Assembly (NCBI GenBank): GCA_041494245.1
Contig: JBGQAK010000001.1
Span: 186,001-250,000 of the forward strand
Direction of reading: 5' to 3'
Source of the DNA: RBG-13-68-16 sp041494245
Lineage (GTDB): Bacteria; Acidobacteriota; Thermoanaerobaculia; Thermoanaerobaculales; Thermoanaerobaculaceae
Length of the DNA: 64,000 nucleotides
Each line of letters opens with the position of its first letter. Position 1 is the first letter of the stretch. This document shows, one piece after another, positions 1 through 10,576 of this stretch. Under the pieces are notes generated by a model. It had not been told where the DNA came from. It worked only from the letters and a program-made list of their open reading frames with translations, and did no database searches. The position numbers and the translations under genes were made by a program.

Positions 1-743
1 GCGCCGAGCTCGGGGCCGATGATGTAGCCAACGCCGATGTACGCCGGCGTCGCCGCGGGTGCCGAGAGGGTGGTCACCCCGCCGGCCGCGATCGTCTTGG
101 CGTCCTTATCGAGCCCGAGCCGCACCACGCTCTCGTTGACCTTCCCGACCGCGAGTGGGAAGTCGTTTGAGGAGCGGAAGATGCCCAGGCCGTCGACGAG
201 TTTGATGAGCGCCCCCACGCCCATCGCGCGAAACAGCTGCAGCGCCGCCTCGGCGCCGCGCTGGCCGGCCTTGTGGATCTCGCTGGCGGCCACCGATTCC
301 GGGAATGGGAGCGATGGGTCCTCGACCATCACCCGCCGCAGGACGGTCACGAACATGATGCCGAGCACGCCGCCCAGTATCATCAAGGCTGATGCGGTCA
401 GGTAATCCTCCAGCAGGTGGCCGGTCTCGAACTTCCAGATCTTGAGAATGACAAACGCCGGGATCGTGAAGATGGCGCCGGCCGCCACCGACTCGCCGAT
501 CGAGCCGACGGTACGAGCGAAATTCTCTTCGAGGAGTGAGCCCTTCATCAGGCGCAAGATCGCCATCCCGATCACGGCGGCGGGGTAGGTGGCGGCGATC
601 GTCATACCGGCCTTGAGACCGAGATAGGCGTTGGCCGCGCCCAGGATCACGCACATGAAGAGGCCGAGAATGAGCGCCCGCAGGGTGAACTCGCGCATCT
701 CCGAATCGGCGGGCACGTAGGTGGTGTGGCGGTGTTCGCTCAT
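1..743 (-). CDS. OPT-family oligopeptide/metal-chelate transporter, N-terminal part (cut by window edge)
   Basis: Inner-membrane transporter of the OPT (oligopeptide / yellow-stripe-like) family. The frame is open from an ATG at 743-741 to the window edge, giving 247 complete codons; the C-terminal part lies outside. After a short hydrophilic N-terminus (MSEHRHTTYVPADSEMREFT) comes a helix with LGLFMCVILGAANAYLGLKA, the N-terminal OPT signature, then GMTIAATYPAAVIGMAI, ENFARTVGSIGESVAAGAIF and a conserved PFPESVAASEIHKAG stretch, alternating with hydrophobic segments. The family moves peptides or metal complexes with protons; the substrate cannot be read here. It is divergent from clpB. A different minus frame over 106-813 is also open but is arginine-rich and not protein-like. 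Confidence 0.88.
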   Translation of the reverse strand, partial: MSEHRHTTYVPADSEMREFTLRALILGLFMCVILGAANAYLGLKAGMTIAATYPAAVIGMAILRLMKGSLLEENFARTVGSIGESVAAGAIFTIPAFVILKIWKFETGHLLEDYLTASALMILGGVLGIMFVTVLRRVMVEDPSLPFPESVAASEIHKAGQRGAEAALQLFRAMGVGALIKLVDGLGIFRSSNDFPLAVGKVNESVVRLGLDKDAKTIAAGGVTTLSAPAATPAYIGVGYIIGPELG

Positions 744-911
744 GACGTTGTGTCCTCCGTCGTTGTGCCGCTCCTCGCTTTCGCGGGTGGTCGAGCGCGG
801 GCAGTTGGCGCATTCTACACGCTCACTTGGCACGCCCCGCCCGCTCGAGAAGGAGCACGCGTCACGCCGCCAGGAGCTCTGCGGGAGTTCTTCAAGCCCC
901 CTCGGTCTCAC

Positions 912-981
912 AAGATCTTATTGAATCGTGCTAAGATTGTTGACAATCGCTCTTGACAATAAGACGCTAAGATCCTAATCT
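912..981 (+). promoter_or_regulatory. clpB promoter with upstream repeats
   Basis: TTGACA at 953-958 and TAATCT at 976-981 are 17 nt apart, a good sigma-70-type promoter placing the start about 40 nt before the clpB ATG. Upstream and overlapping are an AAGATCTT palindrome (912-919), an inverted repeat GATTG-TTGA-CAATC (935-948), the direct repeat TTGACAAT (940-947 and 953-960) and the direct repeat GCTAAGAT (930-937 and 966-973). The repeats suggest regulator binding. They match neither a full CIRCE nor a HAIR heat-shock operator. Confidence 0.6.
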
Positions 982-1029
982 TTGAAAAGGACCGGCGCAC
1001 GGTGGAAAGCCGGGGTATGAGGAGCTAAC

Positions 1030-3639
<2,610 letters not shown>

Positions 3640-3719
3640 GCGCGCACCTACCGTGGTCAGCGACCGTTGGGTGCGGTGCGCCCCTCTCGTCGTGCAACCT
3701 GCGGCTATGATGAGCCGCC

Positions 3720-5045
3720 ATGAGCGCTGCGGGCTTGCGCGCCGAGGGCGTCACCGTCCTGCTCAAAGGACACGCCGTGCCGGTGCTCTCGGGTGCCAGC
3801 CTCGAGCTGCGGCCGGGCGAGGTGGTCGGGGTGTGCGGGCGCTCGGGTGCGGGCAAGTCCACCCTTCTGCACGTCCTCGCCGGTCTGCTCCCCTGGGCGC
3901 GTCCCGCCGCCGTGGAGGGAAAGGTCGTGCTGAACGGCGAGGAGATCACGGATCTCGACCCGGGCCAGCGCGCTCACCTGCTGTCGTTCTGCCTCGATCG
4001 TCCGGACGCGCAGCTCTTCCTCGCCACGCCGCGCCACGAGCTGGCGGCGGCAGAGAGGCTGCATGGCACGACGCCGCTACTCGCCGAGATCGCGGCCACC
4101 CTCGGCCTGGAGGCGCTTCTCGACCGGCGTGTCACCGAGCTGTCCTCCGGGGAGCGGCAGCGGGTGGCGCTGGCGGTGGCGCTCGCGGCCGCCCCTCGTC
4201 CGGTGCTCCTCGACGAGCCGACGGTCCATCTGGACGAGGACGGCGTCGCTGCGTTGCTGCGCGTGCTCGTCGGCGTGCGTCGGCAGGGCGGCGCGGTGCT
4301 GCTGTCCGAGCAGGCCGGGTGGCGGCTGGCGGGGGGCGTGGACCGCTGGCTCGAGCTGAAAGGGGGCACGCTCGCCCCGTGCTGGGCGCCGGAGGCGCCC
4401 GAGCTCGCCGCGCCGCCGGATGAGATCGGCGAGGTCATCCTGGAGGCGAGCGCGCTCACGGTGGTGCGCGGCGGTCGCACGCTTGTCGAGGGTGCCACGC
4501 TCTCGGTGCGCGCCGGGGAGGTGGTGCTCCTCTCGGGGCCGAACGGCACCGGCAAGTCCTCGCTGACGCGGGTGCTGGCCGGTCACGCGACCGCCGCAGG
4601 CGGCGCGCTCGCCGTCACGGCCGGGACCGTCCGCCGGCCGAATGACCTGGCGCTCCTGCTGCCGGAGGCAAACGTACAGCTGTTCGCGGACTCGGTGGCC
4701 GGCGAGCTGGCGCTCGCTCACGTGGACCTCGACGCGGCGGCAGAGGTCCTGCGCGCACACCGTCTGGAGCACCTGTCGGGGCGTGCGCCGTGGACGCTCT
4801 CCCGCGGCGAGCGCCAGCGCCTCGTCCACGCCGCGCTTGACGCGCTGCGGCCGAGCCTGATGATCGTGGACGAACCCGGCCAGGGGCTGGACCCCGAGGA
4901 CCTCGCGGATCTGACGCACCTGATGGGGGAGCGCGCCGCGAAGGGACGCGCCTACCTAATTGCCTCGCACCGTCTGGAGCTGGCCGGGTTCGCCCACCGC
5001 CACCTGGTCATCTCGGAGGGCGCGCTGGTGGAGGCGGCGCGATGA
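3720..5045 (+). CDS. ECF-type transporter ATPase, two ABC domains in one chain
   Basis: Energy-coupling ATPase of an ECF (energy-coupling factor) vitamin/metal-type importer, with two nucleotide-binding domains fused (441 aa). Domain 1: Walker A GRSGAGKST (40-48), signature LSSGERQ (141-147), Walker B VLLDEP (162-167). Domain 2: Walker A GPNGTGKSS (273-281), signature LSRGERQ (360-366), Walker B MIVDEP (381-386). Many ECF systems use two separate ATPases (EcfA and EcfA'); here one chain supplies both. The ATG at 3720 lacks a good Shine-Dalgarno but sits just after a TATGAT hexamer (3706-3711), so the mRNA may be nearly leaderless. It overlaps the next gene by 4 nt (ATGA), so the importer is one translational unit. 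Confidence 0.85.
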   Translation: MSAAGLRAEGVTVLLKGHAVPVLSGASLELRPGEVVGVCGRSGAGKSTLLHVLAGLLPWARPAAVEGKVVLNGEEITDLDPGQRAHLLSFCLDRPDAQLFLATPRHELAAAERLHGTTPLLAEIAATLGLEALLDRRVTELSSGERQRVALAVALAAAPRPVLLDEPTVHLDEDGVAALLRVLVGVRRQGGAVLLSEQAGWRLAGGVDRWLELKGGTLAPCWAPEAPELAAPPDEIGEVILEASALTVVRGGRTLVEGATLSVRAGEVVLLSGPNGTGKSSLTRVLAGHATAAGGALAVTAGTVRRPNDLALLLPEANVQLFADSVAGELALAHVDLDAAAEVLRAHRLEHLSGRAPWTLSRGERQRLVHAALDALRPSLMIVDEPGQGLDPEDLADLTHLMGERAAKGRAYLIASHRLELAGFAHRHLVISEGALVEAAR

Positions 5046-5623
5046 GGGACGCCCGTTCATGGACGCACGCCGCGCTGTTCGGCAGCCTGTGGGGGGCGGC
5101 GGAGGTCTCGCTCGGGACGGTTCTCAAGGCCGCGCAGGTGCCGCTCTCGGGGATGGTCATGGCGGGGTTCGGCGTGCTCTGCTTGCTCACCGCACGCCGC
5201 CTACAGCCCAACCCCGGCGTCTGCCTAGCGGCCGGAGCGGTGGCGGCGTTCCTCAAGGTGTTCTCGGTCGGCGGGCTGATCATCGGTCCGGTGGCCGGGA
5301 TCCTCGCCGAGGCCGCGCTCGTCGAGCTCGCCATGACAGCAACGCGCACCTCGGCGTTCGGGGCCGTGCTCGGCGGCGCGCTGGCGTTTGCGGAGGCGCC
5401 GCTGCAGATGGCACTGACGGCCGTTGTGATCGCAGGCCCGGATGCGAAGGCGCTTGCACGCGTGGTGGGGAGTGTCATCGCGGGCGTCCCGTTCCTGGCG
5501 GGCTCGCCGGCCGCGCTGGTGGCCTCGGTCTCGGCGCTGGCGGCGGTTCTGGGGGCGCTGGTGGGTGCTGCGTCGTGGAGGGTGGCAGGGCGCGTGGCGC
5601 GCAGGCTGGGAGCCGCACCGTGA
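5042..5623 (+). CDS. Small integral membrane protein, likely S-component of the ECF importer
   Basis: A 193-aa protein made almost wholly of hydrophobic segments (about five or six membrane helices), with a basic C-terminus (WRVAGRVARRLG). It sits between the fused ATPase and the T-component, overlapping both by 4 nt, which is where the substrate-binding S-component of an ECF importer would be. I do not recognise a known S-family signature (no clear BioY, ThiT, RibU or CbiM motif), so the substrate is unknown. The role is inferred from size, topology and context. Confidence 0.6.
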   Translation: MRDARSWTHAALFGSLWGAAEVSLGTVLKAAQVPLSGMVMAGFGVLCLLTARRLQPNPGVCLAAGAVAAFLKVFSVGGLIIGPVAGILAEAALVELAMTATRTSAFGAVLGGALAFAEAPLQMALTAVVIAGPDAKALARVVGSVIAGVPFLAGSPAALVASVSALAAVLGALVGAASWRVAGRVARRLGAAP

Positions 5624-6744
5624 GAGTGCCGGCGTGGCTCCTCGCGGTAGTGGCCGTGGTGCTGGCGTTCCTCTCGCACCCCCTGGCGCCTGCGTTGGCG
5701 CTGCTCGCGGCGGTCGCGTCCGTTCTGCTGCTGGAGCCCGCCGCGCTGCGGCGGGCGTGGTCGTTGCGTGCGCTCGTCCTCGTGGTGGCCGCATCCGCGC
5801 TGGCGGCGGCCGCCGTCGGGTGGTCGTCGGCCCCCGCGAAGGGACTCGCGGTCGGGGGCGCGGTGCTGTTGCGTTTCCTGGTGCTCCTTCTGCTGACGGC
5901 GCTCGCCTCGCGGCACGTGGACGCCGAGGCGGTGCAGCGCGTGGCCGCGCGGGTCGGCCTGACGAGGCTCGGACTCGCGCTCGGCCTGGCGCTCAACGCG
6001 CTGCCGCACCTGGGCGAGGCGGCCCGCGATGCCTGGACGGCGCTCGCCGTGCGCGGCCGGCGCTCCCGCCCGCGCGTGGCCGCGCTGCCGAGGCTCGCCG
6101 AGATCCTGCTGGCCCACACGGGACGGGTGGCCGAGGAGGCCGCCGCGGCCGCGGCGTTGCGCGGGCACAGGTCGCTCGTGCGTGCGCTGCCGCCTGCAGC
6201 GGCCCGCCCGTTCGTGGTGGTGGTCACCGGGCGGCCGGCGGCCGGCAAGACCCGTGCGATGAGAGGCGTCGCTCAGGCGCTCCGGGAGCGCGGCGTGCGG
6301 GTGGCGGGGTTCGTCCAGGTGCCTGTCTGGGAGGCCAGCGGGAGGGGCGGCTACCTCGTTCTGGACGTGGCCAGCGGGGAGCAGCGCACGCTCGCGGCGA
6401 AGGTCGGAGCGGAGCGCGGCGAGCACGGAACGCCGTTCCGGTTCGAGGCCGCCGGCTTCGCGTTCGCGCGGCGCGCGGCGGAACGCGCCGCCACGGTGCT
6501 CGTCGTGGATGAACTGGGACCCGTGGAGCTGCGTGGCGGTGGGCACATGCCCGCGGTGCGCAGCGCGCTCGCGAGAGAGGGGATCGCTGCCGCCCTAGTC
6601 ACCGTGCGCCCGGCCCTCATCCCCAGCTTGCTCGCCGAGTTCGCCGTGCCGTCGGCGGTGATCGTCAACGTGGAGGAGGAGCGCGACCCGGTCGCGGCGC
6701 TGCTGGCGGCGCTGGCGCCGGTCCTCCCCCCATCGTCGAGCTAG
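5620..6744 (+). CDS. ECF T-component fused to a THEP1-like P-loop NTPase
   Basis: A 374-aa two-part protein starting at GTG 5620, which overlaps the preceding stop (GTGA). Residues 1-190 are membrane helices followed by a cytosolic region with two Ala-Arg-Gly-type motifs (AVRGR 143-147 and ALRGHR 179-184); in EcfT such motifs are the coupling helices that touch the ATPases. Residues 197-374 form a P-loop NTPase with Walker A GRPAAGKT (204-211), a GFVQVPVWEASGRGGYLVLD strand region and Walker B VVDELG (295-300), resembling the NTPase_1/THEP1 family. The NTPase could gate or sense substrate, or modify what is imported; this is inference. The same frame stays open upstream over the neighbouring gene, but only this part is protein-like. 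Confidence 0.75.
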   Translation: MRVPAWLLAVVAVVLAFLSHPLAPALALLAAVASVLLLEPAALRRAWSLRALVLVVAASALAAAAVGWSSAPAKGLAVGGAVLLRFLVLLLLTALASRHVDAEAVQRVAARVGLTRLGLALGLALNALPHLGEAARDAWTALAVRGRRSRPRVAALPRLAEILLAHTGRVAEEAAAAAALRGHRSLVRALPPAAARPFVVVVTGRPAAGKTRAMRGVAQALRERGVRVAGFVQVPVWEASGRGGYLVLDVASGEQRTLAAKVGAERGEHGTPFRFEAAGFAFARRAAERAATVLVVDELGPVELRGGGHMPAVRSALAREGIAAALVTVRPALIPSLLAEFAVPSAVIVNVEEERDPVAALLAALAPVLPPSSS

Positions 6745-6802
6745 AATGAGGGTCGGCCGCGTCGTTGCCGCCTTTCCATGGGCGCGGCGCGCGGGCACAC
6801 CG

Positions 6803-9463
6803 ATGCCGACGGTCACCTTCACGCTCAACGGCCGCGAGACCACCGCGAGCTACGAGGAGGGGATGCACGCCCTTGAGGTGCTGCGGGAGGAGTGCGGCGT
6901 CACCTCGCCGAAAGACGGCTGCTCCCCGCAGGGCACCTGCGGGTGCTGCACGGTGCTGGTGGACGGCCGCCCCGCCCTCGCCTGCCTGAAGAGGCCCGAG
7001 GAGCTGGCGGGGCGTGAGGTCGTGACGCTCGAGGGGATTCCCCAGGCGCAGCGGGAAGTGCTGGCGCGAGCGTTCGTGCAGGAGGGCGCGGTCCAGTGCG
7101 GCTACTGCACCCCGGGCATCGTGGTGCGCGCGGCCTCGCTGCTAACGCGCGGCAAGAGCGCGGACCGCGAGGCGGTGGCGCGCGCCCTCGCGGGGCACCT
7201 CTGCAGGTGCACCGGCTACCAGCGCATCTTCGACGCCATCCTCACCGCGGGCGAAGCGTGGGAGGCGGGTGGACGGTTCGCGAGCGAGCGGCCGCGGCGG
7301 GCCGACTTCTTCGGCGCACGGTACGGCCTCGCGCGGACCGCACCGGCGGGCAGCAACGGCGGTGTGGGCGCCTCGGCCAGCCGGTACCGCGGGCTCGAGC
7401 ACGCGCTGGGTACCAAGCCGTACGTGGCGGACATGCGCGTGCCTCGGATGCTGCATGGTGCGGTCGTGCTGGCCGAGCACCCGTGCGCCCGCGTGCTCGC
7501 GATCGATGCCGCGCCCGCGCTGGCGATGCCCGGCGTGGTGAGGGTGCTCACCGCGGCCGATGTCCCGGGAGAGCGGAACGTCGGCCTGGTCGTGCGCGAC
7601 TGGCCGGTGTTCGTGGCGGTGGGCGAGACGACACGCTGCGTGGGCGACGTGCTCGCGCTGGTGGTGGCGGACACCCAGTTTCACGCCCGCGCGGCGGCGG
7701 TAGCCGTGCGCGTCGGGTTGGAGGCGCTCACGCCCGTCACCACTCCGGAGGAGGCGCTCGCCCCCGGCGCACCGGCTGTCCATCCCGGTGGCAACCTCCT
7801 CGAGGTGTGCGCGTTCTCGCGCGGCGACGTGGACGCCGCCCTGGCCTCCTCGGCGCACGTGGTGCGACGGAACTTCGCCACCCAGCGAATCGAGCACGCC
7901 TTCCTCGAACCCGAGGCGTGTCTCGCCGTGCCTGGCGGCGACACGCTCAAGGTGTACTCGCAGGGGCAGGGCGTACACGACGACCAGCTCCAGATTGCCT
8001 CCGTGCTCGGGGTGCCGCGGGAGCGCGTCGAGGTGGAGCTGGTCTGCAACGGCGGCGCGTTCGGCGGCAAGGAGGACCTCTCCATCCAGGCGCAAACCGC
8101 GCTCGCCGCCGCGCTGCTCGGCCGACCGGTGCGCACGGTGCTCACGCGCGAGCAGTCCATCCGGCTGCACCCCAAGCGCCACCCACTCACGCTCGACTAC
8201 ACAGTGGGGTGCGACGCGGCCGGGCGTCTGACGGGCGTCCGTGCCCGCATCGTGGGCGACACGGGGGCGTACGCCTCGGTGGGGACGAAGGTGCTGGAGC
8301 GCGCCGCCGGGCACTCCTGCGGGCCGTACCGGGTGCCCAACGTGGATGTGGAGGCCAGGACCGTCTACACCAATAACCCTCCCTCCGGCGCGATGCGCGG
8401 CTTCGGGGTGCCGCAGGCCGCATTTGCAATTGAGACGATTCTCAACATTTTGGCGGGCGAGCTCGGCCTCGACGGCTACGACATCCGCGAGCGCAACGTG
8501 CTCGGCCCCGGGGACCGTTTCGCCACCGGCCAGATCATGACCTCCTCGTGCGGTATCCGGCAGACGCTGGAGGCGGTGCGGCAGGTTTACAAGGCCAATG
8601 CGCGGCACGCCGGCATCGCGTGCGGCATCAAGAACACCGGGATCGGGAACGGCATGAAGGACATCGGGCGAGTGGCCATTCGCGTGCTCCCCGGCGGTCG
8701 GCTGGAGATCGTCACCGGGTACACCGAGATGGGTCAGGGGCTGTTCACGATCCTCCGCCAGGTGGTGCACGAGGAGACCGGGATCCCGCCCGACGTGATG
8801 GACGTGGCGACCAGGAGCGATCTGGCGGTCGAGTGCGGGATGACCACCGCCTCGCGCGCCACCGCCCTCGCCTCGATGGCCGGCCAACGTGCGGCGCAAA
8901 AGCTGGCCGCCGATCTCGGGGGCGCTCGGCTGGCCGATCTGGCCGGGCGGGAGTACCACGGCGAGTACGTGTGCGACTTCACAGTGGCGCCCGGCACGCC
9001 GGTGGACAACCCGGTCACCCACGTGACGTTCGGCTACGCGACCCAGGTCGTCATCCTGGACGACGACGGAAGGATCACGAAGGTCGTGGCGGCCCACGAC
9101 GTCGGCCGCGCCATCAACCCACTCGCCTGCGTGCAGCAGATCGAGGGAGCGGTGCACATGGGCCTCGGCTACGCGCTGTCGGAGGAGCTGCCCTGCACCG
9201 AGGGGCGCCCCGACTCGCTGCTGCTGCGCGACCTGGGCATCCTGAAGGCCGACGAGATGCCGGAGGTGGACGTGATCCTCCTCGAGGTCCCCGACCCGGT
9301 CGGCGGCTACGGCTCCAAGGGGGTGGGCGAGATCGGCCTGGTCCCCACGGCGGCCGCGGTGGCCGGCGCCCTCGCAGCGTTCGACGGGGTGCACCGCACG
9401 GCGCTGCCGATGAGGGATGCCCCGGCGGCGCCCCGGGGGCGCGGAACGGTTCTCTCGCGCTAG
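6803..9463 (+). CDS. One-chain molybdenum hydroxylase (2Fe-2S domains fused to Mo domain), xanthine-dehydrogenase family
   Basis: Molybdopterin hydroxylase of the xanthine dehydrogenase/aldehyde oxidase superfamily, about 886 aa. Numbered from ATG 6803: N-terminal plant-type 2Fe-2S domain with C40, C46, C49 and C61; second 2Fe-2S domain with QCGYC (C99, C102) and LCRC (C134, C136); then the two Mo-binding domains with GGAFGGKED, GAMRGFGVPQ and, near the C-terminus, GGYGSKGVGEIGL. There is no FAD domain. This 2Fe-2S/Mo layout resembles the so-called selenium-dependent xanthine dehydrogenase family, but no in-frame TGA is present and the substrate is not proven. Neither start candidate (6803, or ATG 6746 two nt after the previous stop) has a strong Shine-Dalgarno; 6803 gives the usual N-terminus. 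Confidence 0.85.
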   Translation: MPTVTFTLNGRETTASYEEGMHALEVLREECGVTSPKDGCSPQGTCGCCTVLVDGRPALACLKRPEELAGREVVTLEGIPQAQREVLARAFVQEGAVQCGYCTPGIVVRAASLLTRGKSADREAVARALAGHLCRCTGYQRIFDAILTAGEAWEAGGRFASERPRRADFFGARYGLARTAPAGSNGGVGASASRYRGLEHALGTKPYVADMRVPRMLHGAVVLAEHPCARVLAIDAAPALAMPGVVRVLTAADVPGERNVGLVVRDWPVFVAVGETTRCVGDVLALVVADTQFHARAAAVAVRVGLEALTPVTTPEEALAPGAPAVHPGGNLLEVCAFSRGDVDAALASSAHVVRRNFATQRIEHAFLEPEACLAVPGGDTLKVYSQGQGVHDDQLQIASVLGVPRERVEVELVCNGGAFGGKEDLSIQAQTALAAALLGRPVRTVLTREQSIRLHPKRHPLTLDYTVGCDAAGRLTGVRARIVGDTGAYASVGTKVLERAAGHSCGPYRVPNVDVEARTVYTNNPPSGAMRGFGVPQAAFAIETILNILAGELGLDGYDIRERNVLGPGDRFATGQIMTSSCGIRQTLEAVRQVYKANARHAGIACGIKNTGIGNGMKDIGRVAIRVLPGGRLEIVTGYTEMGQGLFTILRQVVHEETGIPPDVMDVATRSDLAVECGMTTASRATALASMAGQRAAQKLAADLGGARLADLAGREYHGEYVCDFTVAPGTPVDNPVTHVTFGYATQVVILDDDGRITKVVAAHDVGRAINPLACVQQIEGAVHMGLGYALSEELPCTEGRPDSLLLRDLGILKADEMPEVDVILLEVPDPVGGYGSKGVGEIGLVPTAAAVAGALAAFDGVHRTALPMRDAPAAPRGRGTVLSR

Positions 9464-9571
9464 AGCCGCCCCACCGGGCACCCGCGAATCCGGCGTCGGC
9501 CGGGACGTACTACACTCGGTGGCGAGACCGGGTCCGTTTCGGCGGACCCGTTTCGATAGGGGAGAGGCGCC

Positions 9572-10555
9572 ATGCCGGGACGGGGTGATGGGCTGACCAG
9601 GAGGAGGCTGTTGACCGGGATTGTCGGCGGCGCGGCCGCAGCGGTGTTCGGGACGCGGTTTGCTCTCGCGACAACGGAGAGGGCTCGTGTGGTGAGGGTG
9701 GAGTCGCCTCGCGTGTGGAACGGCGACGTGCGCGCCGCGCAGGTCGTCGCCCGCATGGTCGATGCGGGCCTGATGGCGTTCACGGGCAAATCCACCGCCG
9801 AGGCGGCGTGGCGTCACGTCGTCAGGCCGGCGATGCGGGTCGGCCTCAAGATCAACCTGCTCGGCCGCCCCCTCGTGTACACGGCGCCGGAAGTCACCGA
9901 CGCGGTGGCGGCGGGGGTGCTCCTCGCCGGCGTGAAGCCCGAGAACGTCATCGTCTGGGACCGCTGGAAGGACCACTTTCCTCCCACGAGGTACAAGTTC
10001 GGGCGCGGCAGGCATGGCGAGAGCATCGAGCACGGGGGCAGCTACGACAGGACCCGGGCGCTCCGGGCCTCGGGAGGGGTGTGCCCGGTCGACACCATCG
10101 CCGTGGAGCGCACCGACGTCACGGTCAACCTCCCGGTGCTCAAGGATCACGGCGGCTCCGGCGTGACGCTCGCCCTCAAGAACATCGCCTTCGGGTGTTA
10201 CGACCACCACCGCAACGCCCACGACGACGCCTGTGACCCTTACATCGCCGAGGCGTGCGAGCACTTCGTGGCAAACACGAGGGTGCCGCTGATCGTGCTG
10301 GACGCCACCGAGGGGTGCTTCGACGGCGGCCCGCGCCCGGCCGACCGCAACCGCCTTTGGCGGGAAAGCGCGATCTACGTCGCGACCGACCCGGTGGCGC
10401 TTGACGTGGTCTGCCGCAAGGTAATCATGGCGAAGCGAGCCGAGAAGGGGTTGCCCGACAGGATCCGCCAGTGCCGCCACCTTGAGACGGCCGCCCGCAA
10501 GGGCCTCGGCGTCGGCGACCCGGGGCGCATCGACGTGGTGGCCGTCAAGGTCTGA
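9572..10555 (+). CDS. Tat-exported DUF362 family protein
   Basis: A 327-aa protein with a twin-arginine-type signal (LTRRRLLTGIVGGAAAAVFG) followed by a DUF362 domain: KINLLGRP, a VIVWDRW region, TVNLPVLKDHGGSGVTLALK and a terminal VATDPVALDVV. DUF362 proteins are widespread next to redox enzymes but have no settled activity; many carry ferredoxin domains, which are absent here. Good Shine-Dalgarno (GGGGAGAGG) before the ATG. It follows the fused molybdenum hydroxylase on the same strand and converges on the octaheme cytochrome, so a role in an exported redox system is plausible but inferred. Confidence 0.8.
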   Translation: MPGRGDGLTRRRLLTGIVGGAAAAVFGTRFALATTERARVVRVESPRVWNGDVRAAQVVARMVDAGLMAFTGKSTAEAAWRHVVRPAMRVGLKINLLGRPLVYTAPEVTDAVAAGVLLAGVKPENVIVWDRWKDHFPPTRYKFGRGRHGESIEHGGSYDRTRALRASGGVCPVDTIAVERTDVTVNLPVLKDHGGSGVTLALKNIAFGCYDHHRNAHDDACDPYIAEACEHFVANTRVPLIVLDATEGCFDGGPRPADRNRLWRESAIYVATDPVALDVVCRKVIMAKRAEKGLPDRIRQCRHLETAARKGLGVGDPGRIDVVAVKV

Positions 10556-10576
10556 GGACTCGAGCCGCCGAGCGCC

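Noticed and set aside
106..813. A 235-codon open frame on the minus strand
   Set aside because: It is Arg/His/Pro-rich without any domain; the OPT transporter in another minus frame over the same bases has clear membrane helices and motifs.
926..940. CIRCE-like half site (GTGCTAAG) before clpB
   Set aside because: The opposite arm TTAGCAC at the required spacing is missing.
6803..9463. Selenocysteine in the one-chain molybdenum hydroxylase
   Set aside because: The frame has no internal TGA; the likeness to the Se-dependent family is in layout only.
7142..10480. An 1112-codon open frame antisense to the molybdenum hydroxylase and DUF362 genes
   Set aside because: A GC-rich antisense shadow: low-complexity His/Arg/Gly sequence, no domain, and good genes on the other strand.
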